A stretch of 64,000 bases of DNA, taken from the NCBI RefSeq assembly GCF_022201045.2, contig NC_068558.1, positions 51,749,501 to 51,813,500 on the forward strand, written 5' to 3'. Of this stretch, positions 60,172 through 64,000 are shown piece by piece. How positions within the stretch are numbered: the stretch's first letter is position 1; every line of letters begins with the position of its first letter. This DNA comes from Citrus sinensis (taxonomy: Eukaryota > Streptophyta > Magnoliopsida > Sapindales > Rutaceae). The position numbers and the translations under genes were made by a program. The notes under the pieces are model-generated. The model was not told where the DNA came from. It worked only from the letters and a program-made list of their open reading frames with translations, and did no database searches.

Positions 60172-60389
60172 CAAAGTTGGTTGGCGTGAGTAGTTAGGTG
60201 TTCTCACTCTTTAAGAGAGGTCAGGATTTAAGTCCCGTTCTCGTATGAAGTCACCACTTTGGCCAGCACTTTACCTCTTATGGGCCGACTCAGTGCAAGC
60301 AGAGATTAGTCTGAATTGTGGTACAAACTTAAAGGTGCCTCATACAATTGGGGTCCACTCAAGACTACCTCATGGTTTAGACAAAAAAA
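60172..60389 (+). mobile_element. tRNA-derived SINE with 18-bp target duplication
   Basis: AAGTTAAAAATTAAAAAT flanks exactly at 60154-60171 and 60390-60407, with an ACAAAAAAAA tail before the second copy. The 5' part resembles a pol III promoter: an A-box-like TGGCGTGAGTAGTTAGG (60182-60198) and a B-box-like GGATTTAAGTCC (60224-60235; consensus GGTTCGANTCC). The body includes TTACCTCTTATGGGCCGAC and CAGAGATTAGTCTGAATTGT, reminiscent of Au-type plant SINEs. Length 218 bp. No protein. The exact duplication suggests a relatively young copy. Confidence 0.88.
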
Positions 60390-60407
60390 AAGTTAAAAAT
60401 TAAAAAT

Positions 60408-61943
60408 AAATAAATAAGAGCAAAGAAATAATGGTGGGCCTCAGTAATCAACGCTTTACTTATACGTAGGAATAAGATAACAACGTAAAGGCTGTCAATT
60501 CATCGGACATTTTTTTTTTTTTTTGGTTGGTGGAATTTACATAACTACATAAAAAAATTTTGAATTCTTCAAATTTAGCCCTTCTAATTTTTTTCTGTCC
60601 TCTCTAGTTAAATATATAATTTTTAACCAAAAAAAAATCCTCACTACTCTCAACAAATCATCAAATTAATATATCTTAATAAATTACCAAATTTCACCAC
60701 TCTCAACAAATCTCTAAAATTCACAATTCTCAACAAATTGACATGGATGTTGTAAATTTTTTTTTTATAATATGGATATAAAATACTTAGTTTGAGTTAA
60801 TAGGTTAAAAAAACCTCAAAATAAACAAATTTTGAATAAAAACGAAGTGGAAGACGAACAGCGTCCGTCGCGATAGGTGTTCATCGCATATGAGCTTGTC
60901 CAATAAATAGCTGTCGCACTTGGGTTTCCTGTCGCATCCCGGAGCTTTTGTATTTTAGTGCAACATCAAAGCAGTGCTTTTGGTAACAGGTGCCTATTGT
61001 ACCAAAACACAAACACAAATGCCCAAATTTTTACATGCTTCTTCCCTTGTCGCATAAGTTTTAAAGCCAACTTGGTCTTTAGTTTGCGCGACGGGCCCCA
61101 TCTGACAAAGGTCTTTGTAATTAGGCTTCAGTGGCACCAGCATCCGACCGTCACACATGCTCGCTATCTCCCATACGGTATGGTTTAGGAATATGACATG
61201 CCGTGAGTCATTTAATTTGGGCAGTGGCCGGTGATGGTGCTGCCGCCCAACCCTTGTGCGCTTTTTTTTTAAGCCATGACCATTCAAACACCTTAGTTGA
61301 AATTCATGTCATTGCTCCCTTTGCTCAAATATCCAACACAACATACACCCGTTAATTATTTCAGCACAAATTCATAGCTACCAATATTTAAGGTGTCAAA
61401 AATTCACCCCAAAAAAAAAGTAAAAAAATGTGTTAGAAACATTTCATCAAACACGTAATGTGCCATCTTCGTAATTGATCGTTTTAAGAAAGAAAATTAT
61501 TTATTTTTTCAGCTAATACAACCCTATGAACAGATACAATCATCTACAAGCAAAACCCATTCAAGATTAAGAAATCAACTCGCCAAGTTTTATAAACTTC
61601 TCTCTCTCTCTCGCGAACTCGCTAACTTTCTCCCACTCTTTTCTCCCGTGCAAAACCGCTATTTCTCTCTCTCTCACTTTTGCCGCCGTTACCATATGAT
61701 GCATGTGAAAGAGATGATGAGAAATATGGCTGAGTGTGTGGTGAGTTGTTGGAGGGTAATGGAGTTCCGTAGATTTGGTAACTTGTTGAGAGTGGTGAGG
61801 GTATTGTGTCTGAAAAGTGCGTGTTTGGTTAATTATGATATTAAAAGTTAGAGGTGTTTATTTTGAAAATTATAAAAATTTTATGTTTAATTTTGTAAAT
61901 TTTTCTTTTTTTGGGTTTTCCATTATTATTGCTCCGTTATAAA

Positions 61944-61976
<33 letters not shown>

Positions 61977-63713
61977 GATGGTAATAATATTCATAGTAAA
62001 AAATTAAAAATATTTATTCTTTATTATGTTGATGAACAAATATATAATTTAGGACATTTTGATAACTTATAACAGTCCATTCTAGTTAAAGTACAAAATA
62101 AACACATTAGTATTAATACAATTTATTTCAATAATAATTCTTGTAATTTAAATAAATAACTCATTTTGATTTTTATTTCTCATTTAGATTTTAACTCATT
62201 CAAATTACAGATAACTTAAAGTAGTTTTTCGACTCTGTAGTTATTTGACAAGTTACACTTGAGTCATAAAAAAATAAAAAATTAATTTTGGGTTGATATA
62301 AATTACATATGATATGATGTAACTTTTGTAACTTCCTTTTAAATTTTTTAATTGATTGGGTAGATATAAATTACATATTATTTTCTTTTACAAATTTTAT
62401 GTCCGCTTGCTTTGACATCGGAAAGTTAATATGGTTCCGATAATTGGTTAATATACAGATGATCTTAGAGCCACTACGGCTCTGGCGCTCTGCTAGGGAA
62501 GAGCAGTTCAAGCCCATATGCAACTGTCAAGTGTCAAGTAGTATATGATGTATGAAAGAGAAGCACAAGGGTAATTTAGAAAATAAATTGAAAAGCAGGG
62601 GCTGGTTGAAATGAATAGAGGTTTTCAAATATCATTACTCTTTCACATTTAAATCTATAAGAGATTTCAAGGAAGTTGGGACGTTAATCCCATATTTAGT
62701 TTGAAGAAATTAGAGAAGATGAGAGGAATGAAAATGAGAGAGGAGAAGAGAAAATGATAGAACTACTGCTGGATCAATCTCAATTTCATTATTGGATTTA
62801 ATTTAGAAATCATCTCTTTTTCTCTTTTTCTTTTTTTTTTCCCCTCTCATCTCTGAATTTCATCTCCTTTTCTTTTAAAAATGAGAGGAGATAAGAGGAA
62901 TGAAAATGAGAGAAAAAGAGAACCAACCTCAATTTCATTATTTGATTTAACCTAGAATTCATCTCGTTTTCTCTTATTCTTTCTCCTCTCCTTTCATTTA
63001 TTTGAGCTGCTCTCGGCTTAGTTCGACGGTGTAGCTCAGTTTTAAAGCTACTGTTGGAATAGTCCTACTTGAAGGTGTAACTGGAGTGAGTGATCCTCAA
63101 ATTAAACATGTCAAAGCTGGGTTGATCAAAATTTCTCCTTCTGCATCCTGGGGATCTGATCTTCTTAGCATGTTCAAAGAAAAGAGTTTCTAAAAGTTGG
63201 GTTTAGTTGGAATTATTTTGCTATAATCAACACGATGAGCTTGTATAGCCCAAAAACATATTTACAACTTAATTGTTATCAACTAATAATGATTATGTGC
63301 CAATTTAATTTTAACTTTCATTTCCTAATTAGTTATTACTGTGATGGAATCTTTTGTCACATTCATTACAATTTACGATCAAGTGTAAACAATTTAAGCC
63401 TGCAATATCCGCAAACTTTGGGCTGCCAGGAAACTAAAGAAGCTATTAACTCAACTGAATCCGAATGATATTTAAGAATTAGATTTTGGGTTATACAATG
63501 TCTGTTTGTCATGTCCGACCCACCCAAGTGAGCAGGTGAAGCCCAACATGCTTCGTAAATAAGCTATTAATTTTCAGTAGCCGTGAATTTTTTTTTCCCT
63601 TTTTCCTCCAGGTGATAGTGAGCTTAACTAAATTGTCAGCAAAGGCACATTCATCGCAGGATTAACAATTGATGTTACACATTCAAAAGGGCACAGCAAT
63701 CCTTTAGCTCCAA
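60408..63713. other. Intergenic DNA, nothing firmly recognised
   Basis: Contains (ATT)n near 61947-61976 and GA/CT-rich partly repeated sequence around 62700-63000 (GAGAGGAATGAAAATGAGAG recurs with its complement). Open frames 60994-61287 (minus), 61648-61851 and 63235-63468 show no family signature. A stretch around 63078-63192 reads VTGVSDPQIKHVKAGLIKIS and may be a gene scrap, not identified. Confidence 0.45.
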
Positions 63714-64000
63714 CTAAAAGAACTCAAAGTCCAGATATTTACCTCCCGACTTCATGTCTGTCCCTACGATCTTTTTACTACTGCTGCTGCTGACCCCAAC
63801 CGGATCAACTGCCCCAAATTTTCCGGGAAGCTCAGCTTCCATTGGTCTGGGAACCTCTGGTGGTGTACTGCACCGGATTAGAGCCCAATTCACACCTTCA
63901 AAGAATGGGTGCTGCTTGATCTCGGTTGCTCCTCTCTTCACCCCTAGCCGGTGCTGTGGTTCCTTCACCAGCAAGCCTCTTATCAAATCACGACTAGCAT
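63714..64000 (-). CDS. AGC VIII protein kinase, D6PK-like (C-terminal end, cut by window edge)
   Basis: The last 94 codons and stop of a plant AGC-VIII Ser/Thr kinase. Visible is the end of the catalytic domain, [20 protein letters not shown] then [20 protein letters not shown], followed by TPPEVPRP and the C-terminal tail ending [10 protein letters not shown]. The final FxxF-type hydrophobic motif is the PDK1-docking (PIF-like) end. The RLG..RGA..IK.HPFF.G.NWALIR pattern is typical of D6PK-family kinases that activate PIN auxin exporters at the plasma membrane; assignment to that subfamily rests on the tail only. The kinase active site and the plant-specific insertion lie outside the window. 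The reading frame is intact. Confidence 0.9.
   Translation of the reverse strand, partial: ASRDLIRGLLVKEPQHRLGVKRGATEIKQHPFFEGVNWALIRCSTPPEVPRPMEAELPGKFGAVDPVGVSSSSSKKIVGTDMKSGGKYLDFEFF

Noticed and set aside
60994-61287. 97-codon minus-strand open frame
   Set aside because: Protein-like in places but no recognised family and no splice or promoter support.
61648-61851. 67-codon open frame after a CT-rich leader
   Set aside because: Starts with an ATG-less codon in its extended form, no family resemblance, flanked by simple sequence.
1-64000. CRISPR array, operon or other prokaryotic system, rRNA or intact tRNA genes
   Set aside because: None seen; spliced genes and plant transposons show nuclear plant DNA, and the regular repeats are microsatellites or MITE internals.

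Overview
The window is nuclear DNA of a flowering plant. Genes are sparse, split by GT-AG introns or intronless as expected of plant families, and separated by AT-rich DNA full of plant transposons. The gene set (group IX-type ERF factors, a DUF630/DUF632 protein, CSN7, LCMT1, an AGC VIII kinase) points to a dicot. I suspect a woody dicot such as Citrus, but the sequence alone cannot settle this.

Region 1 (1-37.3 kb) is a tandem family of ethylene-response-factor (AP2/ERF) genes in different states. They are: a 5' part on the minus strand cut by the window edge (1-403); a short copy lacking the N-terminal motif (13894-14328); a copy broken by one apparent 1-nt deletion (20167-20867); an intact copy (30126-30836); a possible N-terminal remnant (about 33991-34218); and a divergent copy with an altered AP2 domain (36792-37277). 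The spacers are packed with mobile elements whose ends can be read directly: three Mutator-type MITEs with 9-10 bp target duplications, a hAT-type MITE, two related PIF/Harbinger-type MITEs (TTA duplications), a 5'-truncated LINE with a 17-bp duplication, a decayed copia pol, and an old non-autonomous LTR element (20928-26558). A complete 3.4-kb hAT transposon with an open 781-aa transposase and a perfect 8-bp duplication sits inside that LTR element.

Region 2 (39.1-58.9 kb) holds three conserved housekeeping or regulatory genes whose exons I reconstructed. CSN7 (minus strand, 9 exons, 259 aa) encodes a COP9 signalosome subunit. LCMT1 (plus strand, 13 exons, 329 aa) encodes the PP2A leucine carboxyl methyltransferase. 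The third (plus strand, 4 exons, 787 aa) is a DUF630/DUF632 protein of the NRG2/REL2 family. CSN7 and LCMT1 are divergently arranged about 3.2 kb apart, with a 182-bp tandem duplication and a MITE between them.

Region 3 (58.9-64 kb) is mostly non-coding. It contains a tRNA-derived SINE with an 18-bp target duplication and ends in the last exon of a D6PK-like AGC kinase on the minus strand, cut by the window edge. No operon-like logic, CRISPR array or prokaryotic system is present. The most interesting material is the birth-and-decay history of the ERF array, the nested and apparently young autonomous hAT, and the CSN7 terminal intron whose retention would change the protein end.
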